64,000 nucleotides of DNA from Arenicola marina (Eukaryota > Annelida > Polychaeta > Arenicolidae). The notes under the pieces are model-generated. The model did not search any database, had not been told where the DNA came from, and worked only from the letters and a program-made list of their open reading frames with translations. Position 1 is the stretch's first letter, and each line of letters begins with the position of its first letter. The stretch is taken from positions 30,984,029 to 31,048,028 of the forward strand of contig OZ025261.1 of NCBI GenBank assembly GCA_964019135.1, given 5' to 3'. Shown here piece after piece: positions 1 through 12,290 of the stretch. The position numbers were made by a program, and so were the translations under genes.

Positions 1-741
1 CCTCTCCCTCACTATCCCCTCACCCGGCGGTTGCCCCACCCCCACCCCCACCCCCACCCCTCTCCCTCACTATCCCTTCACCCAACGGTTGCCTCACCCT
101 CACCTCTTTCCCTCACCCCTCTCCCTCACCCCTCTCCCTCACTATCCCCTTACCCGGCGGTTGCCCCACCCCCACCCCCACCCCTCTCCCTCACTATCCC
201 TTCACCCAACGGTTGCCTCACCCTCACCCCTCTCCCCCACTATCCCTTCACCCAACGGTTGCCTCACCCTCTCACCTCTCTCCCTCGCCCCTCTCCCTCA
301 CTATCCCCTCACCCGGCGGTTGCTTCACCCTCTCACCTCTCTCCCTCACTATCACCCCACCCAACGGTTGCCTCACCCTCACCCCTCTCCCCCACTATCA
401 CCCCACTCAACGGTTGCCTCACCCTCACCCCCTCTCCCCCACTATCCCCCCACCCAACGGTTGGCTCACCCTCGCACCCACCCCCAACCCTCTCCCTCAC
501 TATCCCTTCACCCAACGGTTGCCTCACCCTCAGCCCTCTCCCCCACTATCCCTTCACCCAGCGGTTGGCTCACCCTCACCCTCACCCCCAACCCTCTCCC
601 TCACTACCCCCTCACCCGGCGGTTGCCCCACCCTCAGCCCTTTCCCTCACCCCTCTCCCTCACCCCTCTCCCTCACCCCTCTCCCTCACTATCCCCTCAC
701 CCGGCGGTTGCCCCCTCAGCCCTTTCCCTCACTATTCCTCA
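1..741. repeat. C/T-rich minisatellite
   Basis: Imperfect units of CTCTCCCTCACTATCCC plus TCACCCGGCGGTTGCC or the variant TCACCCAACGGTTGCC fill this stretch and run in from before the window. Open frames across it are pyrimidine-rich repeats, not proteins. It abuts the next array at 742 with no unique DNA between them. Confidence 0.95.
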
Positions 742-3274
742 CATGGCAATAATACCGCCATGTGGTTTGGTGATTGTTAAACACGGCAATAATACCGCCA
801 TGTGGTTTGGTGATTGTTAAACTTGGCAATAATATCGCCATGTGGTTTGGTGATTGTTAAACATGGCAATAATATCGCCATGTGGTTTGGTGATTGTTAA
901 ACATGGCAATAATATCGCCATGTGGTTTGGTGATTGTTAAACACGGCAATAGTACCGCCATGTGTTCTAGTGATAGTTAAACACGGCAATAACACCGTCA
1001 TGTTTTCTGGTGATTGTTAAACATGGCAATAATACCGCCATGTGTTCTAGTGATAGTTAAACACGGCAATAATACCGCCATGTGTTCTGCTGACCGCTGG
1101 GCACGGCAATAATACCGCCATGTGTTCTAGTGATAGTTAAACACGGCAATAATGCCGCCATGTGTTCTGATGACCGCTGGGCACGGCAATAATACCGCCA
1201 TGTGTTCTGGTGACCGCTGGGCACGGCAATAATACCGCCATGTGTTCTGATGACCGCTGGGCACGGCAATAATACCGCCATGTGTTTTGATGACCGCTGG
1301 GCACGGCAATAATACCGCCATGTGCTCTGGTGACCGCTGGGCACGGCAATAATACCGCCATGTGTTCTGATGACCGCTGGGCACGGCAATAATACCGCCA
1401 TGTGTTCTGGTGACCGCTGGGCACGGCAATAATACCGCCATGTGTTCTGATGACCGCTGGGCACGGCAAAAGTGCCGCCATGTGTTCTAGTGATTGTTGA
1501 ACACGGCAATAGTACCGCCATGTGTTCTGATGGCCGCTGGGCACGGCAATAATACCGCCATGTGTTGTGGTGACCGTTGGGCACGGCAATAATACCGCCA
1601 TGTGTTCTGATGACCGCTGGGCACGGCAAAAGTGCCGCCATGTGGTCTAGTGATTGTTGAACACGGCATTAGTACCGCCATGTGTTCTGATGACCGCTGG
1701 GCACGGCAATAATACCGCCATGTGTTCTGATGACCGCTGGGCACGGCAATAATACCGCCATGTGTTCTGATGACCGCTGGGCACGGCAATAATACCGCCA
1801 TGTGTTGTGGTGACCGCTGGGCATGGCAATAATACCGCCATGTGTTCTGATGACCGCTGGGCACGGCAATAATACCGCCAAGTGTTCTGGTGACCGCTGG
1901 GCACGGCAATAATACCGCCATGTGTTCTGATGACCGCTGGGCACAGCAATAATACCGCCATGTGTTCTGATGACCGCTGGGCACGGCAATAATACCGCCA
2001 TGTGTTCTGGTGACCGCTGGGCACGGCAATAATACCGCCATGTGTTCTGATGACCGCTGGGCACGGCAAAAGTGCCGCCATGTGTTCTAGTGATTGTTGA
2101 ACACGGCAATAGTACCGCCATGTGTTCTGATGACCGCTGGGCACGGCAATAATACCGCCATGTGTTGTGGTGACCGCTGGGCATGGCAATAATACCGCCA
2201 TGTGTTCTGGTGACCGATGGGCACGGCAATAATACCGCCATGTGTTCTGATGACCGCTGGGCACGGCAATAATACCGCCATGTGTTCTGATGACCGCTGG
2301 GCACGGCAATAATACCGCCATGTGTTCTGATGACCGCTGGGCACGGCAATAATACCGCCATGTGTTCTGATGACCGCTGGGCACGGCAATAATACCGCCA
2401 TGTGTTCTGATGACCGCTGGGCACGGCAATAATACCGCCATGTGTTCTGGTGACCGCTGGGCACGGCAATAATACCGCCATGTGTTCTGATGACTGCTGG
2501 GCACAGCAATAATACCGCCATGTGTTCTGATGACCGCTGGGCACGGCAATAATACCGCCATGTGTTCTGGTGACCGCTGGGCACGGCCATAATACCGCCA
2601 TGTGTTCGGATGACCGTTGGGCACGGCAATAATACCGCCATGTGTTCTGATGACCGCTGGGCACGGCAAAAGTGCCGCCATGTGTTCTAGTGATTGTTGA
2701 ACACGGCAATAGTACCGCCGTGTGTTCTGATAACCGCTGGGCACGGCAATAATACCGCCATGTGTTCTGATGACCGCTGGGCACGGCAATAATACCGCCA
2801 TGTGTTCTGGTGACCGCTGGGCACGGCAACAATACCGCCATGTGTTCTGATGATCGCTGGGCACGGCAATAATGCCGCCATGTGTTATGATGACCGCTGG
2901 GCACGGCAATAATCCCGCCATGTGTTCTGATGACCGCTGGGCACGGCAATAATACCGCCATGTGTTCTGATGACCGCTGGGCACGGCAACAATACCGCCA
3001 TGTGTTCTGATGATCGCTGGGCACGGCAATAATCCCGCCATGTGTTCTGATGACCGCTGGGCACGGCAATAATACCGCCATGTGTTCTGATAACCGCTGG
3101 GCACGGCAATAATACCGCCATGTGTTCTGATGACCGCTGGGCACGGCAATAATACCGCCATGTGTTTTAGCGGGTGTTAAACATGGCAATAATACCGCCA
3201 TGTGTTTTAGCGGTTGTTAAACATGGCAATAATACCGCCATGTGTTCTAGTGGTTGTTAAACATGGTAATAATC
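742..3274. repeat. 40-bp satellite-like array with 600-bp higher-order period
   Basis: About 63 head-to-tail 40-bp units based on ACCGCCATGTGTTCTGATGA plus CCGCTGGGCACGGCAATAAT. A marker variant (GGCAAAAGTGCCGCC then TCTAGTGATTGTTGAACACG) recurs at about 1465, 2065 and 2665, exactly 600 bp (15 units) apart, with an extra copy near 1625. The TTGTGG variant shows the same spacing (1564, 2164). Flanking units carry ACATGGC..GCCATGT, a 7-bp hairpin. Long minus-strand open frames are periodic artefacts. Confidence 0.97.
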
Positions 3275-3949
3275 GTCAGGTCCTGGCTTTCGCACACCCC
3301 GCTTTAAAAAAAGAAGTAATCTCAAGGAAAACTTCACCCGGGGGGTGCAGGAAACATGAAATAAAATGACAAATGAAAGGACAAACGACCTTCGTCATAT
3401 TGTATTCTCTCTCTTCTAGGATTACCGCCAAAAACGTGTTCTCAGCCTACTAAACAAGGCTTGATGCGTCTGGGAATTATCTTTGTCCTTAATTTAATTT
3501 AATTATCCGATTCGCTTCTGCCGACAGCGGTGAGACACCATGGCACCAGACGAAGGTTCTCGAGACTGGCTTACAGCCCACCAGTTGTTGTCTCGTGGTT
3601 GTTGTCCCCTGCTGTGTCATATCTCATTCACTTACGTCTGCGGCACTTTTTTGTAAATCGGGCGTGTGGTGTCTTAACCCTTTTCTCTTCAAAGTCTCCG
3701 TAAATCAACCCTGTTTTTAACGTCTGTAAACTAACCATTTTATGATTTTTGTGGATTATCCCCTTGTCAATCAACATGTTGGCTGCCATCTCGCAAAATA
3801 TCAATCTTTCTGCGAAAGCCTTATACATTTGTGTTCTACCCTCACGCGAAGTTATAAAACTATGGTCACGGGACAACTGTCTTTACTGACATTTACCTGT
3901 GATGGTAATATAGAACTATATATTCATATATAGTCCTAGAGAAAAAACC
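3275..3949. other. Unique intergenic or intronic DNA
   Basis: Mixed-composition sequence with no coding similarity, repeat or RNA gene that I recognise. A minus-strand open frame at 3628-3876 has no family resemblance or supporting signals. Confidence 0.4.
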
Positions 3950-4322
3950 CAATATACACACAAGAGCTAAACCGGACCAAGGAACCTCCGGGAACGAGGA
4001 ATGATGAACCATGCCCCAGGTTACGTGCCCAGGCTCGAATGCGAGCCACACAGGAGAGCCTAACGGCACGTGGCTCGGTGGTTCGAGCCCCGCTGCGGTC
4101 AGGTCTGTGTGGTCGCAGGATAAAGATTCCACGTCCTTCTTCGCAAAGAGTAGGGGGTTACCCCCGGGGACATGGCTCCACTCTCCTTTACTTGCCCCAT
4201 TGACGCGATATGACCAAAAGAGATTAAAGCGTCCTGAATATACAACCAACCAACCAATGGATTCGAGGCAAAGACATATTGATCTGTGATCTGACGCGCT
4301 AACCACTACACCGTGGACCAGT
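3950..4322 (-). mobile_element. Family-1 tRNA-derived SINE, split by a later SINE
   Basis: Read on the minus strand, 4322-4260 gives a tRNA-like head with A box (GGTGTAGTGGTTAGCGC) and 4045-3950 gives the tail (TGGGGCATG, GGAGGTTCCTTGG, TTAGCTCTTGTGTG), as in the intact copy at 25208-25395. The two halves are separated by a family-2 SINE in the opposite orientation, so the family-2 insertion is younger. Family names are mine. Confidence 0.75.
4046..4259 (+). mobile_element. Family-2 SINE inserted into family-1 SINE
   Basis: It contains GGTTCGAGCCCC (B-box-like), then GGATAAAGATTCC, AAAGAGTAGGGG, GGGGACATGGCTCC, GCGATATGACC and a CAACCAACCAACC tail. The copy at 53660-53851 shares all these blocks. 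It interrupts the element at 3950-4322. Confidence 0.8.
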
Positions 4323-4547
4323 CATATTGACACTTCCCCCTTTCAATGTGATATCCACGTACCTGGTTCCAGGACTACTTTTTTTCCCTATACAGTTGAA
4401 GGGGGGATCATTTCGCATTCGCTCTCAACAAGGCAATGATTCTGATATATATGAACTGAAAAAAAGCCCTGGGTTATTGGGAGTTGGGTAGGACCATGGT
4501 AAAACTTTCGTTTCTAGCGACGAGAGAGTGTCTGCCGTGGATCTGGT

Positions 4548-5000
4548 ACTGTGGCCCATAGGTACAACGGTTGCGCTAAGGGTATTTCTTCGCTCCGCAC
4601 GGTATTTCTTTGCTCCGCGCGGTGAAACGGCTCCGCTCGCAGAGAAATGTAGGCTACCGCGCGGGGCGAAGAAATCCACTGCGCGGAGCTGAGAAATATA
4701 CTGCGCGGAGCGGAGAAATGTGCCGCGTGGAGCAGAGAAATGTACTGTGCGGAGCGGAGAAATGTACTGCGCGGAGCGGAGAAATCAACTGCGCGGAGCG
4801 GCGAAATGTACTGCGCGGAGCGGAGAAATATACCGCGCGAAGCGGAGAAATGTACTGCGCGGAGCGGAGAAATGAACTGCGCAGAGCGGAGAAATGAATG
4901 CGCGGAGCGCAGAAGTGTACCGCGCGGAGCGGAGAAATTTACCACGCGGAGCGAACAAATAACATCAGCGCAACCGTTGTACCTATAGGCCACAGTACTG
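4548..5000. mobile_element. Foldback/MITE-like element carrying a 22-bp array
   Basis: Ends are inverted repeats of over 30 bp: GTACTGTGGCCCATAGGTAC followed by AACGGTTGCGCT on the left, with the same sequence (one C/T change) inverted at about 4965-4997. The inside (4590-4960) is a 22-bp tandem array of GAGAAATGTACTGCGCGGAG plus CG. The left-most units are inverted relative to the rest. No coding capacity and no clear target duplication; likely a non-autonomous DNA transposon. Confidence 0.7.
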
Positions 5001-5208
5001 GTGCCCGGGTCTGGTGGTCACATACTGTCTGTGTAAAGAGACTCGCTGGGCCTGGACGGATGGTGCCAGTGTTAGGAGTCAGACGTACGACCTACTGGCC
5101 TCCCGCGATCAATCTCTGACGAGTGGCGCTCGCATCGCTGGGGAATTAACACAGAGCTGGGGACGTCTGTCTAGACGAACCTTTAATCACCACCACGAGG
5201 CCCCTCAA

Positions 5209-7129
5209 GTGGTCCAATATTGTGGCCGTCCAGTATTGTGGCGGTCTAATACTGTAGTTGTCCAACACTGTAGTGGTCCAATACTGTAGTGGTCCAATAC
5301 TGTAGTGGTCCAATACTGTAGTGGTCCAATACTGTAGCGGTCCAATACTGTTGTGGTCCAATATTGGGGCGCTCCAATACGGTAGTGGTCCAACACTGTA
5401 GTGGTCCAATACTGTAGTGGTCCAATACTGTAGTGGTCTAATACTGTTGTGGTCCAATACTGTATTGGTCCAATGTTGTAGTGGTCCAATAATGTAGTGG
5501 TCCAATACTGTAGTGGTCCAATACTGTTGTGGTCCAATACTGTTGTGGTCCAATACTGTAGTGGTCCAATACTGTAGTGGTCCAATACTGTAGTGGTCCA
5601 ATACTGTAGTGGTCCAGTACTGTAGTGGTCCAATACTGTAGTGGTCCAATACTGAAGTGGTCCAATACTGTAGTGGTCCAGTACTGTAGTGGTCCAATAC
5701 TGTAGTGGGCCAATACTGTATTGGTCCAGTATTGTAGTGGACCAATACTGTGGTCCAGTATTGTATTGGTCCAGTATTGTAGTAGTCCAGTATTGTACTT
5801 GTCCAGTATTGTACTGGTCCAGTATTGTACTGGTCCAGTATTGTACTTGTCCAGTATTGTACTGGCCCAGTATTGTATTGGTACAGTATTGTAGTGGTCC
5901 AGTATTGTAGTGGTCCAATACTGTAGCGGTCCAATATTGTAGTGGTCCAATACTGTAGTGGTCCAATACTGTGGTCCAGTATTGTATTGGTACAGTATTG
6001 TAGTGGCCCAGTATTGTACTGGCCCAGTATTGTACTGGCCCAGTATTGTACTGGCCCAGTATTGTATTGGCCCAGTATTGTAGTGGTCTAATACTGTGGT
6101 CAAGTATTGTATTGGTACAGTATTGTAGTGGCCCAGTATTGTACTGGCCCAGTATTGTAGTGGCCCAGTATTGTACTGGCCCAGTATTGTACTGGCCCAG
6201 TATTGTACTGGCCCAGTATTGTACTGGCCCAGTATTGTAGTGGTCTAATACTGTGGTCAAGTATTGTATTGGTCCAGTATTGTAGTGGTACAGTATTGTA
6301 CTGGCCCAGTATTGTAGTGGTTTAATACTGTGGTCAAGTATTGTATTGGTCCAGTATTGTAGTGGTACAGTATTGTACTGGCCCAGTATTGTATTGGTCC
6401 GGTATTGTACTGGCCCAGTATTGTATTGGTCCGGTATTGTACTGGCCCAGTATTGTATTGGTCCCGTATTGTACTGGCCCAGTATTGTACTGGCCCAGTA
6501 TTGTACTGGCCCAGTATTGTAGTGGTCCAATACTGTGGTCAAGTATTGTATTGGTCCAGTATTGTATTGGTCCGGTATTGTACTGGCCCAGTATTGTATT
6601 GGCCCAGTATTGTACTGGCCCAGTATTGTACTGGCCCAGTATTGTACTGGTCCGGTATTGTACTGGCCCAGTATTGTACTGGCCCAGTATTGTACTGGCC
6701 CAGTATTGTACTGGCCCAGTATTGTACTGGCCCAGTATTGTACTGGCCCAGTATTGTATTGGTACAGTGTTGTAGTGGTCCAGTATTGTAGTGGTCCAAT
6801 ACTGTAGCGGCCCAATACTGTAGTCATCCAATACTGTAGTGGTCCAATACTGTGGTGGTCCAATACTGTGGTCCAGTATTGTAGTGGTCCAATACTGTGG
6901 TCCAGTATTGTATTGGTCCACTATTGTAGTGGTAGAGTATTGTACTGGTCAAATATTGTATTGGTCCAGTATTGTACTGGCCCAGTATTGTATTGGTCCC
7001 GTATTGTACTGGCCCAGTATTGTACTGGTCCAGTATTGTACTGGCCCAGTATTGTACTGGCCCAGTATTGTAGTGGTCCAGTATTGTAGTGGTCCAGTAT
7101 TGTAGCGGTCCAATATGGTAGGGGTCCAC
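5209..7129. repeat. 16-bp minisatellite, two unit types
   Basis: About 120 units of 16 bp. The left part is dominated by GGTCCAATACTGTAGT, and the middle and right parts by GGCCCAGTATTGTACT, with mixed zones. The units lack stops in several frames on both strands, giving open frames up to 552 codons with a perfect 16-residue period. These are not genes. Confidence 0.97.
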
Positions 7130-7649
7130 TTGTAGGTTCTCGTCACTCTTCACCAGAGAGTAACGGGCATCTTTTTCTGGATAATCCTATACTCTTTACG
7201 AAACGGAATGGACACCGGTTGGGACAGCTGATACTGAAAAGGACAAGAATCCTGGATCGTGTGCAGCGACTGAGACTAAGCGAACACGGTACTTTCACTG
7301 GCTGAGCACATGCCAGATAATAGCTCTTAAGGGATAATTAGGCGGGACATTTTTGCTCCAGGGAAAGTCCCATTTGTACTTTAAACTGCCGCTAGCGCGA
7401 CATCTTCGGTGGTAAAAGCCACCGGAAGAACATTATTTTATTAAAGAATGCACTAATATTTTAGAAATATTAGTGCATTCTTTAACATAGAAGCGAGCCA
7501 GTCCGGCAAGATTTCGTCACCAACTCGTATCAGTTTTGCTGGCTTCATATACGTTTTAGCTTGTGAGTGTTCTGCTGTCCTGAAATGCCCAGCCCAGATG
7601 ATCAGCTGCATTCACAAGACACGCATAGCTACAAACAGGTGCACCAAGT
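7130..7649. other. Unique spacer with a perfect hairpin
   Basis: No gene seen. The only structure is the 21-bp inverted repeat at 7441-7485, listed separately. Confidence 0.5.
7441..7485. repeat. Perfect 21-bp inverted repeat, 3-nt loop
   Basis: TTAAAGAATGCACTAATATT plus T at 7441-7461 is followed by TAG and then its exact reverse complement at 7465-7485. Perfect arms and a tiny loop suggest a foldback remnant. A miRNA precursor would have a larger loop and mismatches. Confidence 0.9.
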
Positions 7650-8895
7650 TACACATGACAGCACATCGCTACACATAGGCACACATAGCTACACATAGGC
7701 ACACATGGCTACACATAGGCACACATAGCTACACATAGGCACACATCGCTACACATAGGCACACATAGCTACACATAGGCACACATGGCTACACATAGGC
7801 ACACATAGATGCACGTATCTACACATAGGCACACATGGCTACACGTATCTACACATAGGCACACATGGCTACACATAGGTACACATGACTACACATAGGT
7901 ACACATGGCTACCAATATCTACACATGGCTACCAATATCTACACATGGCTACCAATATCTACACATGGCTACCAATATCTACACATTAGCACATATCTAC
8001 ACATAGGCACACATGGCTACACATATCTATCCATAGGTAAACATGGCTACACATATCTACACATGGCTACACATATCTACACACAGGTACACATGGCTAC
8101 GCATATTTACAAATAGGTAAACATGGCTACACACAGGCACACATGGCTACACATATCTACACATAGGCACACATGGCTACACATATCTACACATAGGCAC
8201 ACATGGCTACACATAGGTACACATGGCTACACACAGGCACACATGGCTACACATATCTACACATAGGCACACATGGCTACACATATCTACACATAGGTAC
8301 ACATGGCTACACATATCTACACATAGGCACACATGGCTACACATATCTACACACAGGTACACATGGCTACACATATCTACACATAGGCACACATGGCTAC
8401 ACATATCTATCCATAGGTAAACATGGCTACACATATCTACACATGGCTACACATATCTACACATAGGCACACATGGCTACACATATCTACACATAGGTAC
8501 ACATGGCTACACATATCTACACATAGGCACACATGGCTACACGTATCTACACATAGGCACACATGGCTACACGTATCTACACATAGGCACACATGGCTAC
8601 ACATAGGCACACATGGCTACACGTATCTACACACAGGCACACATGGCTACACATATCTACACATAGGTACACATGGCTACACATATCTACACATAGGCAC
8701 ACATGGCTACACATATCTATCCATAGGTAAACATGGCTACACATATCTACACATGGCTACACATATCTACACACAGGCACACATGGCTACACATATCTAT
8801 CCATAGGTAAACATGGCTGCACATATCTACACATAGGTACACATGGCTACACACAGGTACACATGGCTACGCATATTTACAAATAGGTACACATG
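7650..8895. repeat. ACACATGGCT / ACACATATCT minisatellite
   Basis: Tandem array of 10-bp subunits (ACACATAGGC, ACACATGGCT, ACACATATCT), mostly organised as 30-bp trimers. Open frames of MATHIYTQ/THGYTYLHIG type are periodic artefacts. Confidence 0.96.
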
Positions 8896-9384
8896 AGATG
8901 TCGCTTTACATAAAAGTAGATGTACACAGCTACCCACAGCTATGGCACAATAATAAAGGCTATATCATGAGCGATAATAGGGGAAAACAAGTTTCCGTTG
9001 TCTGCATCCGGGGTCTCAAAACCGACACTATTTATTCCAATTGCAATTCCCCATCGGCCGAGTGTGGCCATATCTACCAACGTGACTGCTGCCATGGGAA
9101 CGCATGGCAATGCCATCGACGTTGGCCTATGCGATACCCGGACCACGTGATCTCTTTACAGCCAAGCAGCCTTGACGGGGTGACCACGTGACCGGAAGAG
9201 GAGGGGGGAAGGGTGGGGGGGTGAGTAGCGTTGCCTGTGTCAACCGCACTGATCTCTAGCCAGGCGCAAATTGAATTACTGTCTGAGAGCCTCGGGGTCT
9301 GGGGTCCAGACGATCGGATTTGGGTTGTGTGTTGACCGGCGAGATTACATTGGGTATTGGCCCCAGGGATATTGGCATGAACTA

Positions 9385-9775
9385 CGAGCGTATCGGGTGT
9401 GGCTGCCAAGCCGAGGAACCCGTCTTGGGTTCGAACTCCATCAGGGCATGGGGCCGTGTCATGCCGCCGACCGTTATTTGTGGCCGTCTCCTCCTGTTTC
9501 AGGTTATTTTCCCAGGACGCGGTTTATAGCTCTAGTGTGCACAGAAGTGGTCTAAAACACAGCCGTTGATTTGGTTATCGCGTCTTATTTCAATGTTGAG
9601 GACCAATGATTAGGCAATCGGGTCTGGCTGAAAAGTTGAGGAACCGGTGTTCGGGTTCAAATCGCAACAGTACGTTTGACCGCTTCATCGTTTACGCCTC
9701 GTCATCTCGATTTAGCTCAAGTATTGTAAAAGGTGGCCAAAGCGCCTCATGAAACTTGGACCGGTGACCCAACCA
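9385..9775 (+). mobile_element. Degenerate tRNA-derived SINE-like units
   Basis: Two successive units each have a B-box-like GGGTTCGAACTCC or GGGTTCAAATCGC, then a tail with a family-1-like block (TATAGCTCTAGTGTGCACAG, GTGGTCTAAAACAC). The second unit (about 9566-9775) has a diverged duplicate at about 10425-10615. 9240-9385 holds no other recognisable feature. Confidence 0.5.
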
Positions 9776-9776
9776 C

Positions 9777-10280
9777 CGTGTTTGGGTTCAACGCTAAGGA
9801 TGTATTGTGTCAGCCATCGGGTCTGGGTTTAACGTTAAGGATGTATTGTGTCAGCAATCTGGTCTGGTTTTAACGTTAAGGATGTATTGTGTCAGCCATC
9901 GGGTCTGGGTTCAACGTTAAGGATGTATTGTGTCAGCCATCGGGTCTGTGTTTAACATTAAGGATGTATTGTGTCAGCCATCGGGTCTGGTTTTAACGTT
10001 AAGGATGTATTGTGTCAGCCATCGGGTCTGGGTTCAACGTTAAGGATGTATTGTGTCAGCCATCGGGTCTGTGTTTAACATTAAGGATGTATTGTGTCAG
10101 CCATCGGGTCAGGGTTTAACGTTAAGGATGTATTGTGTCAGCCATCGGGTCTGGGTTTAACGTTAAGGATGTATTGTGTCAGCCATCGGGTCTGGGTTTA
10201 TTGTTAAGGATGTATTGTGTCAGCCATCGGGTCTGGGTTTAACGTTAAGGATGTATTGTGTCAGCCATCGGGTCAGGGTT
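9777..10280. repeat. 41-bp tandem array
   Basis: About 12 units of GGGTCTGGGTTTAACGTTAA plus GGATGTATTGTGTCAGCCATC, with few substitutions. The GGGTCTGG block occurs in the adjacent SINE-like units, which suggests the array grew from one of them. Confidence 0.95.
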
Positions 10281-10615
10281 CAAATTGTATGAACCGGTTG
10301 CGGGTTGAAATCTCACCACTGTGTTGGGCCGGCTCACGCCGACCGATTACTAGACGTGGCCGTTTTATTCTTTTTCCTTTCACTTTCTCAGGGCGCAGTT
10401 TCGCTCCAGTGTGGCCTTCAACAGACGTTGATTTGGTCATCGGCTCTTGTTTCGAAGTTGAGGACTAGTCACTCGCTGATAAGTTGAGGAACTGGTTGCG
10501 GGTTAAAACCCACCTATATATTACGGGGCGTTTAACCCTCTCATGTCATTTCTCCAAGCCTCGGTATAGCTCAAGTGTGCACAAAGATGGCATAAAGCGC
10601 TCCATCCAAGTTTAG
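10281..10615 (+). mobile_element. Second pair of SINE-like units
   Basis: 10281-10424 and 10425-10615 repeat the layout of 9385-9775: GAACCGGTTGCGGGTTGAAA or GAACTGGTTGCGGGTTAAAA followed by tail blocks ending GTGTGCACAAAGATGGC. They are diverged copies of the upstream pair, split from it by the 41-bp array. Confidence 0.5.
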
Positions 10616-12290
10616 GACCCAAGTTTAGGACCGTCGATTCGTCCATCGGGTCGTAGCTTCGATGAGGACGAATGACTACCATCAGGATTGGCATTAAAGC
10701 TGGGACCTTTTGACGCAGCTATCGGGTCGTACCTTTAGTCATGGGGACCAGTGACTGCCATCATGACTGACATTCAACCTGGGAGCTTCTGACTCAGCTA
10801 TCGGGTCGTAGCTTCAATGAGGACGAGTGACTACCATCAGGATTGGCATTAAAGCTGGGAGCTTCTGACTCAGCTATCGGGTCGTAGCTTCAATGAGGAC
10901 GAGTGACTACCATCAGGATTGGCATTAAAGCTGGGAGCTTCTGACTCAGCTATCGGGTCGTAGCTTCAATGAGGACTAGTGACTACCATCAGGATTGGCA
11001 TTAAAGCTGGGAACTTCTGACTCAGCTATCGGGTCGTAGCTTCAATGAGGACGAGTGACTACCATCAGGATTGGCATTAAAGCTGGGAGCTTCTGACTCA
11101 GCTATCGGGTCGTAGCTTCAATGAGGACGAGTGACTACCATCAGGATTGGCATTAAAGCTTGGAGCTTCTGACTCAGCTATCGGGTCGTAGCTTCAATGA
11201 GGACGAGTGACTACCATCAAGATTGGCATTAAAGCTGGGAGCTTCTGACTCAGCTATCGGGTCGTAGCTTCAATGAGGACGAGTGACTACCATCAGGATT
11301 GGCATTAAAGCTGGGAGCTTCTGACTCAGCTATCGGGTCGTAGCTTCAATCTAGTGAGAACCAGTGACTCTGCCATCAGGATTGGCATTAAAGCTGGGAC
11401 CTTTTGACGCAGCTATCGGGTCGTACCTTTAGTCATGGGGACCAGTGACTGCCATCATGACTGACATCCAACCTGGGAGCTTCTGACTCAGCTATCGGGT
11501 CGTAGCTTCAATGAGGACGAGTGACTCTGCCATCAGGACTGGCATTAAAGTTGGTAGCTTCTGACTCAGCTATCGGGTCGTAGCTTCAATCTGGAGAGGA
11601 CCAGGGGTGGAGGGGGTGTGGAGGGCGGGGGTGGAGGGGGAGAGGGGGCGTGGAGGGGGGTGGGTGTGGAGGGGATGAGGGGGTGTGGAGGGGGGGGGGT
11701 GGAGGGGTAGAGGGGGGATGCTATTCTCCATCTGTCGTTGTTAGTCCGTTTAACTCGCCATGGTTCAGTAGACTTTTTGGACGCTGTAAATATAGATGCG
11801 GCGGATGAATCTAATTGTGCCCGTTGCGACCCTGGTTGTTGCTGGCAACCGTCGTACGTATGGCGACTTACTGCCTTGGGGTCTGGTGCTTCAATCTGGT
11901 GAGTACCAGTGACTCTGCCATCAGGACTGGCATTAAAGTTGGAAGCTTCTGACTCAGCTATCGGGTCGTAGCTTCAATGAGGACGAGTGACTGCCATCAG
12001 GATTAACATTAAAGCTGGGAGCTTCTGACTCAGCTATCGGGTCGTACCTTCAATGAGGACGAGTGACTGCCATCAGGATTAACATTAAAGCTGGGAGCTT
12101 TTGACTCAGCTATCGGGTCTTAGCTTCAATCTAGTGAGGACCGGTGACTGCCTTCAGGACTGGCATTAAAGCTGGGAGCTTCTGACGCAGCTATCGGGTC
12201 GTAGCTTCAGTCATGGGGACCAGTGACTCTGCCATCAGGACTGGCATCAAAGCTGCAAGTTTCTGACTCAGCTACCGGGTCGGGTCTGGC
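10616..12290. repeat. 76-bp tandem array, interrupted
   Basis: Units of about 76 bp: TATCGGGTCGTAGCTTCAAT, GAGGACGAGTGACTACCATC, AGGATTGGCATTAAAGCTGG and GAGCTTCTGACTCAGC. The array is broken at about 11600-11890 by a G-rich tract and about 170 bp of unique DNA. Units at both edges are more diverged than central ones. Confidence 0.95.

Noticed and set aside
1647..3201. Minus-strand frames of about 500 codons (HMAVLLPCPAVIRTHGGIIAVPSGHQ type)
   Set aside because: These derive from the 40-bp array; overlapping frames encode the same periodic peptide shifted.
742..3274. CRISPR array
   Set aside because: Units are contiguous with no unique spacers, the genome is eukaryotic and no cas genes exist.
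5205..6863. A 552-codon minus-strand frame and several plus-strand frames
   Set aside because: All have an exact 16-residue period from a 16-bp DNA repeat lacking stops.
7441..7485. miRNA precursor
   Set aside because: A perfect stem with a 3-nt loop does not fit Drosha/Dicer substrates.
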